A stretch of DNA of 64,000 nucleotides from JBBDMU01 sp040905685 (GTDB lineage: Bacteria; Bacteroidota; Rhodothermia; Balneolales; Natronogracilivirgulaceae), in the NCBI GenBank assembly GCA_040905685.1, contig JBBDRB010000092.1:1-64000 (forward strand), read 5' to 3'. Shown here in pieces: positions 53,895-62,233 of the stretch (its first letter is position 1; every line of letters starts with the position of its first letter). Both the position numbers and the translations under genes were made by a program. The notes beneath the pieces are model-generated. The model was not told where the DNA came from. It did no database searches and was given only the letters and a program-made list of their open reading frames with translations.

Positions 53895-54784
53895 AAATCA
53901 GGATTGATACCGCAGCATTCGGCCCCGTCAAGGTTGGTCAGGCCCTGCGCAGCAAGTCCCTGACGGCATTGATAAAACTAGCTGACCGGGGCCATGCCAT
54001 CTCCCTTTGCGGGGAGCCCCTCGATGACGGTCGGCTTTCCCTGCTGAAACAGGAAGAGGTAGGAGTCGTGGATTTCGGGGCAGGGGAGGCCTCCATCAGC
54101 ATTGCAACAGACCGGAACGATTTGCTGCTGACGGATCACCGCCGGGAAACTACCCGTAAATTCTCGACATGGGACGATCTGCTGGATGTTGTCCTGAACG
54201 CGTCCCGTCATGCTGAATATACCCGTACAACCAGGGAAACCGATATATCGGTGAAACTGAATATCGATGGAAAGGGAACAAGCCACATCTCCACGGGGCT
54301 CGGTTTTTTTGATCATATGCTCGACCAGATAGCAAAGCACGGCTATATAGACCTTGACCTGCAATGCAAAGGTGATCTGCATGTGGATGAACATCATACC
54401 ATAGAAGATGTGGCTCTAGCCCTTGGCCAAACCCTGTCTGAAGCCGCCGGTGACAAGCGTGGCGCCGGGCGCTACGGCTTTGTTTTGCCCATGGACGAGT
54501 CTCTGGCGCTCGTGGCCCTCGACCTGTCGGGGCGCCCCCTTCTTGAGTACAACGCCTCTTTCACCAGAGAGCGGGTGGGGGATGTGCCCACAGAAATGGT
54601 CAGGCATTTTTTCTATTCCCTGGCCATGAGCCTGAAAGCCACGTTGCATATAGAGGTTAAAGGGGAAAATGACCATCACAAAATTGAATCCATGTTCAAG
54701 GGACTGGCAAAATGTTTGCGGCAGGCTTTGGACAGGAATGAACGTTATTTAAATGTGCTGCCAAGCTCGAAGGGAAAGCTGTAA
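53891..54784 (+). CDS. hisB: Imidazoleglycerol-phosphate dehydratase with a vestigial HAD N-terminal part
   Basis: 297 residues. The dehydratase spans about 109-297 with STGLGFFDHMLDQIAKHG, metal sites DEHHTIED (166-173) and NDHHKIES, and the PSSKG end. The first 108 residues align in pattern with the end of the HAD histidinol-phosphatase half of bifunctional HisB (ALIKLADRGHAISLCGE; FSTWDDLLDVVLNASRHAEYTR), but are much shorter and lack the DxDxT motif. Phosphatase activity is therefore not expected from this protein. It overlaps hisC by 4 nt. Confidence 0.93.
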   Translation: MKIRIDTAAFGPVKVGQALRSKSLTALIKLADRGHAISLCGEPLDDGRLSLLKQEEVGVVDFGAGEASISIATDRNDLLLTDHRRETTRKFSTWDDLLDVVLNASRHAEYTRTTRETDISVKLNIDGKGTSHISTGLGFFDHMLDQIAKHGYIDLDLQCKGDLHVDEHHTIEDVALALGQTLSEAAGDKRGAGRYGFVLPMDESLALVALDLSGRPLLEYNASFTRERVGDVPTEMVRHFFYSLAMSLKATLHIEVKGENDHHKIESMFKGLAKCLRQALDRNERYLNVLPSSKGKL

Positions 54785-54787
54785 CCC

Positions 54788-55387
54788 ATGATAGCCATAA
54801 TAGATTATAAAGCCGGAAACCTGGCCTCCGTTTCGAATGCCTTTAGGCGCCTGGGCGCTGAATTCGTGATTACCAAAGACAAAACCGAGCTCGATAGTGC
54901 CGATGCCGTGGTTTTTCCCGGTGTCGGTCACGCCGGGTCGGCTATGGAGGCCCTGCGTGAAGCCGGCCTGGATCGCTTCCTGGAATACACCGACAAACCG
55001 GTACTGGGCATCTGCCTTGGCATGCAGCTCCTCTATGAATTTTCCGATGAAGGGGAGACCAGGACTCTTGGGATCATACCCGGCCAGCTCAAGAAATTCG
55101 ATGACCGGTATGGAAAAGTGCCGCATATGGGGTGGAATACACTCGATATACAACGTGAACATCCCATTTTGAAAGGCATAGACCCGGGAAGCTACTTCTA
55201 TCATGTGCACAGCTACTATGCCCCGGTGAATGAGTATACGCTCACCTCTGGCAACTACATTAATCCCTTTGCCTCCATGGTTGTACATGAAAATTACATA
55301 GGCGCACAATTCCACCCGGAAAAATCCGGCAAGCCCGGGGAAAAGCTGCTTGAAAATTTCCTGGAGACGATAAACTGCAAAACATGA
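54788..55387 (+). CDS. hisH: Imidazole glycerol phosphate synthase, glutaminase subunit
   Basis: 199 residues, class I glutamine amidotransferase. GICLGMQLLYE carries the Cys nucleophile, and QFHPEKSG the catalytic His and Glu. It supplies ammonia to HisF through a tunnel. Its partner gene hisF is not adjacent but 6 kb downstream at 61463. Confidence 0.96.
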   Translation: MIAIIDYKAGNLASVSNAFRRLGAEFVITKDKTELDSADAVVFPGVGHAGSAMEALREAGLDRFLEYTDKPVLGICLGMQLLYEFSDEGETRTLGIIPGQLKKFDDRYGKVPHMGWNTLDIQREHPILKGIDPGSYFYHVHSYYAPVNEYTLTSGNYINPFASMVVHENYIGAQFHPEKSGKPGEKLLENFLETINCKT

Positions 55388-55393
55388 TTTCCA

Positions 55394-56107
55394 ATGCATG
55401 TAATACCTGCAATTGACCTGTTAGACGGACACGTCGTCCGGTTAAAAAAAGGAGCCTATAACACGGCATCCGAATATAAGCTCGATCCGGTAAGCCAGGC
55501 CCTGGCCTTCAAAGAAGCCGGATTCGGTCATATTCATGTCGTCGATCTGAACGGGGCCCGGGAAGGCCGTTTCGTTAACCTCCCGCTCATACGGGAGATC
55601 ATCTCCGAAACGGGCCTGTCGGTGCAAAGCGGTGGCGGGATCCGGTCGTTCCGTGACGCAAAAACACTTATCGATGCCGGCATTTCAAAAATCGTATGCG
55701 GGTCCATGGCCGTCAAAAACGAGCCGGAATGGCTAAAAACCCTCCGTCATTTTGGCGGGGAGACCTGCATAATGGGACTCGATCTCAAAGACGGGCGGAT
55801 CGCTTACTCCGGATGGGAAGAAACCGCCGATGAAGATGCCTTTGATTTCCTGCAGCGCATGTCCGGTGAGGGACTCCGCGAAATTCTCTGCACCGATATT
55901 TCACGGGACGGCATGCTGACGGGGGTCAACCTCGGCCTTTATGCCTTGCTGACGGAGCGGTTTCCCGGGCTGAAGATCATAGCTTCCGGCGGCGTATCGG
56001 GCATGGCCGACCTGGATGAACTAAACCGTTTGAACATGCACGCTGTCGTGGTTGGCCGGGCCTATTATGAGGGCTATTTGAATCTGGAGGAGATGGGCCG
56101 GTTCTAA
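55394..56107 (+). CDS. hisA: Phosphoribosylformimino-AICAR-phosphate isomerase (HisA)
   Basis: 237 residues, a (beta/alpha)8 barrel. VIPAIDLLDGHVVRLKKG with the catalytic Asp, VQSGGGIRSFRDAKTLIDAGISKIVCGS and ILCTDISRDGMLTGVNLGLY with the second Asp are HisA marks. It isomerises ProFAR to PRFAR. Its end overlaps the convergent aminotransferase gene by 4 nt, closing the contiguous his unit. Confidence 0.95.
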   Translation: MHVIPAIDLLDGHVVRLKKGAYNTASEYKLDPVSQALAFKEAGFGHIHVVDLNGAREGRFVNLPLIREIISETGLSVQSGGGIRSFRDAKTLIDAGISKIVCGSMAVKNEPEWLKTLRHFGGETCIMGLDLKDGRIAYSGWEETADEDAFDFLQRMSGEGLREILCTDISRDGMLTGVNLGLYALLTERFPGLKIIASGGVSGMADLDELNRLNMHAVVVGRAYYEGYLNLEEMGRF

Positions 56108-57270
56108 AACTGAACCAGCCGCCTGCAGGCCTCTTTCAGAACATCCATCTCTTTGGCAAAGCAGAACCGGAGAAAATATCGTCCGTCTTCCGGATCAGCA
56201 AAAAAGGAATTGCCGGGCACCGGGGCCACTCCGGTTTTTCGTATCAGTGTCTCACAGGCTTCTTTGTCACCGGAAAACCCGTCGTATTTTTTGGACAGAG
56301 CCTTAAAGTTCACAAAAGCATAGTAGGCTCCCTGAGGCCAGGGTACATCGAACCCCGCCCTTTCAAGGGCCTCACACATCATCGTCCGTTTAACGTCATA
56401 ATCCTTCCGCATCCCGTCATAATATTCCCGGTTCATGGAAAAGCCTTTATTCACCCCGTGTTGAAGGGGTGTGGGTGCGCAAATATAAAACAGGTCATTC
56501 AGCAAACCCATCTTTTGAATAATGCTTTCGGGTCCGGCTGCAAACCCAAGCCTCCAGCCGGTCATATTGAACGTCTTGGAGAAACTGGACAGGGTAATGG
56601 TGCGTTCGAAGGCGTCCGGCAGGGACGCCAGGGAGGTGTGCCGGTGATTGCCGTAGGTCATATATTCATAGACCTCATCGGTTATGGCAAACAGATCATG
56701 CTTTTGCAGCAGCTCCAGTACGGATTGCAGTTCATCTCTCCTCCAGACCTTGCCGCAGGGATTAGCCGGCGTGTTAATGACAATGGCTTTGGTTTCGGAC
56801 GTAATGGCGCGTTCCAGTTCGTCAAAGTCGATATCCCAGTCCGGTCCCCGCATGGGTATTACTTTCTCCTTCACCTGCAGCAAATTCAACAGGTTTCGGT
56901 GATATCCGTAAAACGGTTCAAACAAGATCACCTCATCACCCGGTTCGATCAGGGCAAACATAGCCGTTACAAACCCCCCGGTCGACCCCACGCTGATCAT
57001 AATTTCCTGAGTCGATGCTGCCGGTAACTTATTAAAATCCCGGACCTTGGCCAAAACATTTTCCTTCAGTTCCTCAATGCCTCCGAGAGGCGAATATATT
57101 GATCTGTTCTCATCGATGGCCTGCTTTGCCCCGTCCCTGATCGGTTGCGGGGTGGGCAGATCACAGATCCCCTGACCCAGGTTAATGCCGTTAACCTCAT
57201 TGACCATGGCCGTGACCGCCCGAATGTCACTTTGTTTCAGATTATGGATCACGCTTGAAAGGCTCTTCAT
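56104..57270 (-). CDS. PLP-dependent class I/II aminotransferase
   Basis: 388 residues. INLGQGICDLPTPQPIRDGAKQAI, VINTPANPCGKVWRRDEL, AITDEVYEYMTYG and TLSSFSKTFNMTGWRLGFAAGP (PLP Lys) place it in the class I/II group, closest in look to YbdL/kynurenine- or methionine-aminotransferase-like enzymes. Amino donor and acceptor are not determined. It is inserted with opposite strand between hisA and hisF. Confidence 0.9.
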   Translation of the reverse strand: MKSLSSVIHNLKQSDIRAVTAMVNEVNGINLGQGICDLPTPQPIRDGAKQAIDENRSIYSPLGGIEELKENVLAKVRDFNKLPAASTQEIMISVGSTGGFVTAMFALIEPGDEVILFEPFYGYHRNLLNLLQVKEKVIPMRGPDWDIDFDELERAITSETKAIVINTPANPCGKVWRRDELQSVLELLQKHDLFAITDEVYEYMTYGNHRHTSLASLPDAFERTITLSSFSKTFNMTGWRLGFAAGPESIIQKMGLLNDLFYICAPTPLQHGVNKGFSMNREYYDGMRKDYDVKRTMMCEALERAGFDVPWPQGAYYAFVNFKALSKKYDGFSGDKEACETLIRKTGVAPVPGNSFFADPEDGRYFLRFCFAKEMDVLKEACRRLVQF

Positions 57271-57299
57271 TGCTCTCCGTGTTAGGGTTTCAATTTGAT

Positions 57300-58661
57300 T
57301 TAATTGGATCGCCGCAACTGCAGGGTAAGCGTGGATTCTGCCTCACCCGTGACGGGGACCTCGAAAACATAGCGCCTGGCCTCCACCTCACGCGCCGGAA
57401 TGGACGAGCCTGTGAGTTCCTCATTCTGATAAAGCTGCAGGTGCACCTCGACGGTAATATCCTTTTCCTTCCGGCTGGTGAAGGTGATCTCACGCTCCTC
57501 TTCCCTCACCCGGGGAGACAACTCCTCCAGCCTGATTTGTTTTTCCTCTGCGGTAACGTCAAATGCCCGGCCCGCAGACAGGGTGAAATCCTGACCCGCC
57601 GGCGTATGTTCCAACCGGTCCTCCCCGATAAATTCCATGAGTTCATCATTTTTTTGATAGGCTTTAACCAGGCCTCCCGGAAGCGGTCGTCCAAGCTTAA
57701 AGTCTTCATTATTGGTCAGCCGGAATTCGACGCGGACGCTGTTATTATTATTGCGGTTTACCTGCCCGACTGAACCTGTGGCATAGCGGTAATGTTTCAG
57801 GGCCGGTATGCCGGCGGCGCGGTGCAGAGCAACCTGCTTTTGTTCCTGATCAGCCAGGTGGATCCGCCCGGGCAGTTCAAACACATAATATTCGAAAAAA
57901 GATTCCGGGCCGATGGAACTGCTTTCCCTGTCTTCGGCCATCATTCCTGAACGGGCCATCGTATAGCCTTTTGGTTCTGACACGTCAGGGGCGCCCGCAA
58001 CCAGCCGAACCCGCACATCCGGGAAATCCATACCCGACCGGTTGATGATGGTTGCCCTGTTTTCCAGCGTCATGGTTTCTTCGTCCTCTTCCAGGATAAG
58101 CAGGTAGCCGGAACTCCATTGCATTTGGCTGACCTGATAATACAGAGAAAGGGGCTGCACTCCACCTTGTTCGCTCTCCAGTGTCCAGTGCATCTGCGTT
58201 TGCACAGCCGGGGACGGATCTTCCTCCGTGTGCAGACGGTAATTACCGGCATTTGACAGGTAAACGAAGGCTCCGTCCCGGTCTTCTACAATGAGCTGTC
58301 CGTACTGATGGGCTTGCAGCGTGCCCTCAATGACTTCCCCGCTCTCGCTGATCAGACGAATTTCCTTTCCCCTCAGCCTTTTATAGATATCCTCCGCCCA
58401 GTTGCCTGAACCCATGTCATGGCTTTGCTCCAGGATCCGGCCTTCAAATTCCACATAAACCGTTTCCGGATTGAACGTGCGCGGAAGGTCTCCCAGGGTA
58501 ATTTCATTCACTCCGTCTTCCAGCTGCAGTTCCCTTTTATCATGAACAATCCCAAAATCACTGGTATATAAGGTAAGGTCCAGTACCCTTTGCTGGGCCA
58601 GGGTAACGTTTGACAGCATCATCACAGATATTGCGGCGGGCAGCATTAAACCAAGCTTCAT
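57300..58661 (-). CDS. DUF4139 domain protein, exported
   Basis: 453 residues with a cleavable signal peptide (about 1-22, ending VTLAQ). Beta-rich; LDLTLYTSDFGIVHDKRELQLEDGVNEITLGDLPRTFNPETVYVEF and the YQVSQMQWSSGYLLI block match the DUF4139 family. Function of the family is poorly known. It lies 29 nt upstream of the aminotransferase gene on the same strand and may be co-transcribed with it. Confidence 0.8.
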   Translation of the reverse strand: MKLGLMLPAAISVMMLSNVTLAQQRVLDLTLYTSDFGIVHDKRELQLEDGVNEITLGDLPRTFNPETVYVEFEGRILEQSHDMGSGNWAEDIYKRLRGKEIRLISESGEVIEGTLQAHQYGQLIVEDRDGAFVYLSNAGNYRLHTEEDPSPAVQTQMHWTLESEQGGVQPLSLYYQVSQMQWSSGYLLILEEDEETMTLENRATIINRSGMDFPDVRVRLVAGAPDVSEPKGYTMARSGMMAEDRESSSIGPESFFEYYVFELPGRIHLADQEQKQVALHRAAGIPALKHYRYATGSVGQVNRNNNNSVRVEFRLTNNEDFKLGRPLPGGLVKAYQKNDELMEFIGEDRLEHTPAGQDFTLSAGRAFDVTAEEKQIRLEELSPRVREEEREITFTSRKEKDITVEVHLQLYQNEELTGSSIPAREVEARRYVFEVPVTGEAESTLTLQLRRSN

Positions 58662-58780
58662 AAACTTCCATTTTAAGCGTTATTATAATAATTGCGGTAT
58701 AATATAGAACTTTTTAACAAGGCATGATTTTTCTTTTTTCCCAGTTGAAAAGGGATAAACTAAACAGAATCTGATTTCGT

Positions 58781-60235
58781 ATGATTGGTTCATATAACAC
58801 CACCAGGGCCGAAGCGACAAAGAAAAACGGCTCGAAGGCCGACCGCATCTTCGCCCTTCAATCCAACAATCTGCAGGAATTAAAGCAAAGCTCCGCAGAA
58901 GAACGCATTGCCAGGCTCAAAAAGCTGCAGAAGGCGATTCTCAGGAAGAGGAAGTTAATTCAATCTGCAATGTGGGAGGAATTCAAAAAGCCGGCAACCG
59001 AGGTTGAACTTACGGAGATATACCCGGTAATTACCGAGATCAGGTTTACCATAAAAAACCTGAAAAAATGGATGGCTGACCGCAGGGTTTCCAATATATC
59101 CGCTATGATGGGATCCAAAGCCTATATCCGGTATGAACCCAGAGGCGTGGTCCTGATCATTTCACCCTGGAACTTTCCTTTTACACTGACTTTGAAACCT
59201 CTCGTTTCCGCACTGGCCGCCGGCAATGCGGTCAGTATCAAACCCTCTGAACTGACCCCGGCCGCCTCATCCATCATCTATGATATTGTAAATGAAGTGT
59301 TTGAAGAACATGAAGCCATAGTCTTCCAGGGTGGGAAAGAGGTGGCCGAAGAACTGTTATCTAAGCCCTATAACCATATATTTTTCACCGGCAGTTCCCG
59401 TATTGGCAAAAACATCATGAAGCATGCGGCCGATCACCTGGCAAGCGTTACGCTCGAGCTGGGAGGGAAATCTCCTGTCATCGTGGACGAAAGCGCCGAT
59501 GTCGGGGAGGCCGGCAAAAAAATTGCCTGGGGTAAGTTCATCAACGCCGGACAGTCATGCCTTGCTCCCGATTATGTGCTGGCTCATGAAAGCCACCGAT
59601 TTGAGCTGTTTTATCACCTGAAGGACTATGTGGAGAAAAGTTATTCGGCAAATGGTTTTACCGTGCATGAAAGCGAAGATTATGCACGCATGGTTAACAA
59701 CAGGCATTACGACCGTGTCAAGTACTTACTCGAGGATGCCCTCCACGACGGGGCATCCAAAGTCTTCGGGGGAGAGTATATGGATGAGGAGCGGTTCATC
59801 GCCCCAACGGTCCTTGAGGATGTCCCCTTAGGCTCTGCCATCATGAAAGAGGAAATATTCGGACCTGTTCTGCCCGTGTTCTTTTACAGGGAACTCACCG
59901 AAGCCTTCGATATTATCAAACGGCGAACCAAACCGCTGGCGCTGTATATCTTCAGCAGGAATACTGAGAACATCGACTTGATCCTGTCCAATACCACCGC
60001 TGGCGGGTCCAGTGTCAATGACATTTATTCGCATAATTTTCACCCCAATCTCCCTTTTGGCGGGGTCAACCACAGCGGGACCGGCAAGTACAACGGTCAT
60101 TTCGGTTTTAAAACCTTTTCAAACGAGCGCGCCGTGCTGAAAGAACCCCCGCGAATCACACGGACGGATTACATTTATCCGCCTTATACCAAAAAAACAA
60201 ACCGGCTGATCCGGTTTTTGATCAGGTTCTTTTAG
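58781..60235 (+). CDS. Aldehyde dehydrogenase, ALDH3-like
   Basis: 484 residues. ILIISPWNFPF-type block (VLIISPWNFPFTLTLKP), ITG-like FFTGSSRIGKNIM, VTLELGGKSPVIVDE with the general-base Glu, and FINAGQSCLAPDYVL with the nucleophilic Cys. The C-terminus RTDYIYPPYTKKTNRLIRFLIRFF is hydrophobic-basic, as in class 3 fatty aldehyde dehydrogenases, and may associate with membrane. It oxidises aldehydes to acids with NAD(P). Its stop is 1 nt from the cyclase stop. Confidence 0.93.
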   Translation: MIGSYNTTRAEATKKNGSKADRIFALQSNNLQELKQSSAEERIARLKKLQKAILRKRKLIQSAMWEEFKKPATEVELTEIYPVITEIRFTIKNLKKWMADRRVSNISAMMGSKAYIRYEPRGVVLIISPWNFPFTLTLKPLVSALAAGNAVSIKPSELTPAASSIIYDIVNEVFEEHEAIVFQGGKEVAEELLSKPYNHIFFTGSSRIGKNIMKHAADHLASVTLELGGKSPVIVDESADVGEAGKKIAWGKFINAGQSCLAPDYVLAHESHRFELFYHLKDYVEKSYSANGFTVHESEDYARMVNNRHYDRVKYLLEDALHDGASKVFGGEYMDEERFIAPTVLEDVPLGSAIMKEEIFGPVLPVFFYRELTEAFDIIKRRTKPLALYIFSRNTENIDLILSNTTAGGSSVNDIYSHNFHPNLPFGGVNHSGTGKYNGHFGFKTFSNERAVLKEPPRITRTDYIYPPYTKKTNRLIRFLIRFF

Positions 60236-60236
60236 A

Positions 60237-61271
60237 TTACCCGAAGTAATTTCTGATCTCCCATTCATGCTCGATGCCGCTGACCGCTTTTTGCGTATAA
60301 GGCGACCGTATCGAATACAGGGAGAGGGGGTTGTCTTTACCCTTAATAATGTGTTTTCCCATTTCCATGATATCCCATCTCCGCTTAAGGGTATCTTTAA
60401 CTTCTTTTGAGATGAGCAGGGAGACTTTCTGGGAGCGTGTCATGGATTCCAGCCGGGAAGCCAGATTTACGGAGTCCCCTATAATGGTGACATCATTGTT
60501 AATATCAGAGCCCATGCTGCCCTCAATGACGGGTCCGCTGGCCAGCCCTATGCCTGTATACAGTACCTTTTCGGCGCATCCCTCTCCTGCATTATCGCGT
60601 ATATCCTGAAGGTCAGACAAAATACCGAGGCTCGTTTCCACGGCTTTATCACCCTGGTTGTTATTGAAATAAGCCATCACGCCATCCCCGAGCAGCTTGG
60701 ATACCTGACCGCCATTTGAAACAATGTTATGGATCACCACCTCCATATACTTATTCAGTAACTGCATTACAAGCGGTGGTTTCATGCTCTCACTCATGGT
60801 GGAAAATGAAATGATGTCACAGAAAAATATGATCTTATCAACAACCTGTGATGGCTTATCCTCAACCCCGTTTTTCGTAAAATGACTGCCCGGGGTGGTC
60901 TCGTGTTTTTCCATGAGCACGGTTGCAAGGGTTCTCACCATGCTGACCAGCGGATCGTTTGCTTTACGGCTGCCGTTCTGCGAATCAATCTTATTTAGTT
61001 CCCAGCTCGTGTACTCACGGCATGTGATCGTTTCCTGACTGACCTTAATGACCTGGGAATGACTAGAATGTCTGGTAATAGCCTCTTCAAATAAATGCCT
61101 CAGGTCTTCTTCCTCCCCCTCCAGTATCTGAAAACAAACATCCCCGCAGCAGATCAGTTCGCCCGTTATGCCCCTGCTTTTATAGTGGACGGCCGCGCCG
61201 GATACCAGTTCGAGAACATGATTGTCTGAATAATTTTTCTTTTTTTTACTGAGATATTTTAATCTGACCAT
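60237..61271 (-). CDS. BLUF-domain class III adenylyl cyclase (bPAC-type), altered flavin site
   Basis: 344 residues. An N-terminal BLUF-like domain (about 1-95) keeps Tyr6 in RLKYLS, Gln48 in CFQILEG and Trp90, but the Asn pair that contacts FAD in other BLUF proteins is His29-Tyr30, and the semi-conserved Met after Trp is Leu92. The cyclase domain (about 143-320) has metal Asp152 and Asp196, Lys192 and Thr262 for adenine, Asn269 and Arg273. So ATP cyclase activity is predicted; light control is uncertain. The two-domain layout and length match photoactivated adenylyl cyclases. Confidence 0.9.
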   Translation of the reverse strand: MVRLKYLSKKKKNYSDNHVLELVSGAAVHYKSRGITGELICCGDVCFQILEGEEEDLRHLFEEAITRHSSHSQVIKVSQETITCREYTSWELNKIDSQNGSRKANDPLVSMVRTLATVLMEKHETTPGSHFTKNGVEDKPSQVVDKIIFFCDIISFSTMSESMKPPLVMQLLNKYMEVVIHNIVSNGGQVSKLLGDGVMAYFNNNQGDKAVETSLGILSDLQDIRDNAGEGCAEKVLYTGIGLASGPVIEGSMGSDINNDVTIIGDSVNLASRLESMTRSQKVSLLISKEVKDTLKRRWDIMEMGKHIIKGKDNPLSLYSIRSPYTQKAVSGIEHEWEIRNYFG

Positions 61272-61417
61272 TTGCCTGTGCTACTGTTTATATGAGGGGT
61301 TAATTCTGACTAAATAGTATCAGGTAGGTTTATATAGCACATAAACATGTGGAACGCAAGATAAATATTAAAAAATATTAATCATTGCATGAATCTTTTC
61401 GAAGCGGTCCGGGTTTC

Positions 61418-61442
61418 GTATCTTAGGTACAAACAGAGATAC
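61418..61442. repeat. Inverted repeat upstream of hisF
   Basis: GTATCT (61418-61423) and AGATAC (61437-61442) are reverse complements 13 nt apart, ending 20 bp before the hisF ATG. Possible operator or promoter element; short. Confidence 0.3.
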
Positions 61443-61462
61443 CCCCCTAATTTGCAACTGAT

Positions 61463-62233
61463 ATGCTCGCCAAGAGAATTATTCCCTGTCTGGATATAAA
61501 AAACGGAAGAACGGTAAAAGGTATAAATTTCCTGGGATTGCGTGATGCCGGCGATCCCGTTGAATTGGCTAAAAGATATTCCGAGGAGGGAGCCGATGAA
61601 CTCGTTTTTTTAGACATCACCGCAACCAATGAGAAAAGGAAGACGCTGATCCCCCTGGTTAGCCAGATTGCCCGTCAGGTAAATATTCCCTTCACGGTGG
61701 GCGGGGGCATTAAGAGCCTGGACGAGATATCGGATCTTCTGAATGCCGGAGCCGATAAAGTTTCCCTTAACAGCAGCATTGTGCGCGACCCCGGCCTGAT
61801 TACCCGGGCGTCAGACCGTTTTGGATCACAATGCATTGTGGCTGCCATTGATTCCAAGCGCATTAACGGCGCCTGTCACGTTTTTATAAATGCAGGCCGG
61901 CTGGATACGGGCAAAATTACGCTCGACTGGTGCCGGGAAGTCGCCAGGCGGGGGGCGGGGGAAATCCTGCTGACCAGCATGGACCGTGACGGAACCAAAT
62001 CCGGTTTTGATAATGAACTTCTGCATGAAATCTCCGCTAACGTCACCATTCCACTTATTGCAAGTGGCGGTGCCGGGTCCATTGAGCATTGCATAGAGGC
62101 CATTGTCACAGGTAAAGCCGATGCTGTTCTGGCCGCCAGCATCTTCCATTTCCGGGAAATCGAGATCGACCGTTTAAAAGAAGCTTTTGAACAAGCCGGC
62201 ATTGCCGTCCGCCTAAGGGATGCTATCTCATAA
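61463..62233 (+). CDS. hisF: Imidazole glycerol phosphate synthase, cyclase subunit
   Basis: 256 residues, a (beta/alpha)8 barrel. RIIPCLDIKNGRTVKGINF with the catalytic Asp11, VGGGIKSLDEISDLLNAGADKVSLNSS, AIDSKR with the second Asp, and LIASGGAGSIEHC are HisF marks. With HisH it makes IGP and AICAR. It stands apart from hisGDCBHA by 5.4 kb, with a 191-bp leader of its own. No hisI/hisE follows. Confidence 0.97.
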   Translation: MLAKRIIPCLDIKNGRTVKGINFLGLRDAGDPVELAKRYSEEGADELVFLDITATNEKRKTLIPLVSQIARQVNIPFTVGGGIKSLDEISDLLNAGADKVSLNSSIVRDPGLITRASDRFGSQCIVAAIDSKRINGACHVFINAGRLDTGKITLDWCREVARRGAGEILLTSMDRDGTKSGFDNELLHEISANVTIPLIASGGAGSIEHCIEAIVTGKADAVLAASIFHFREIEIDRLKEAFEQAGIAVRLRDAIS

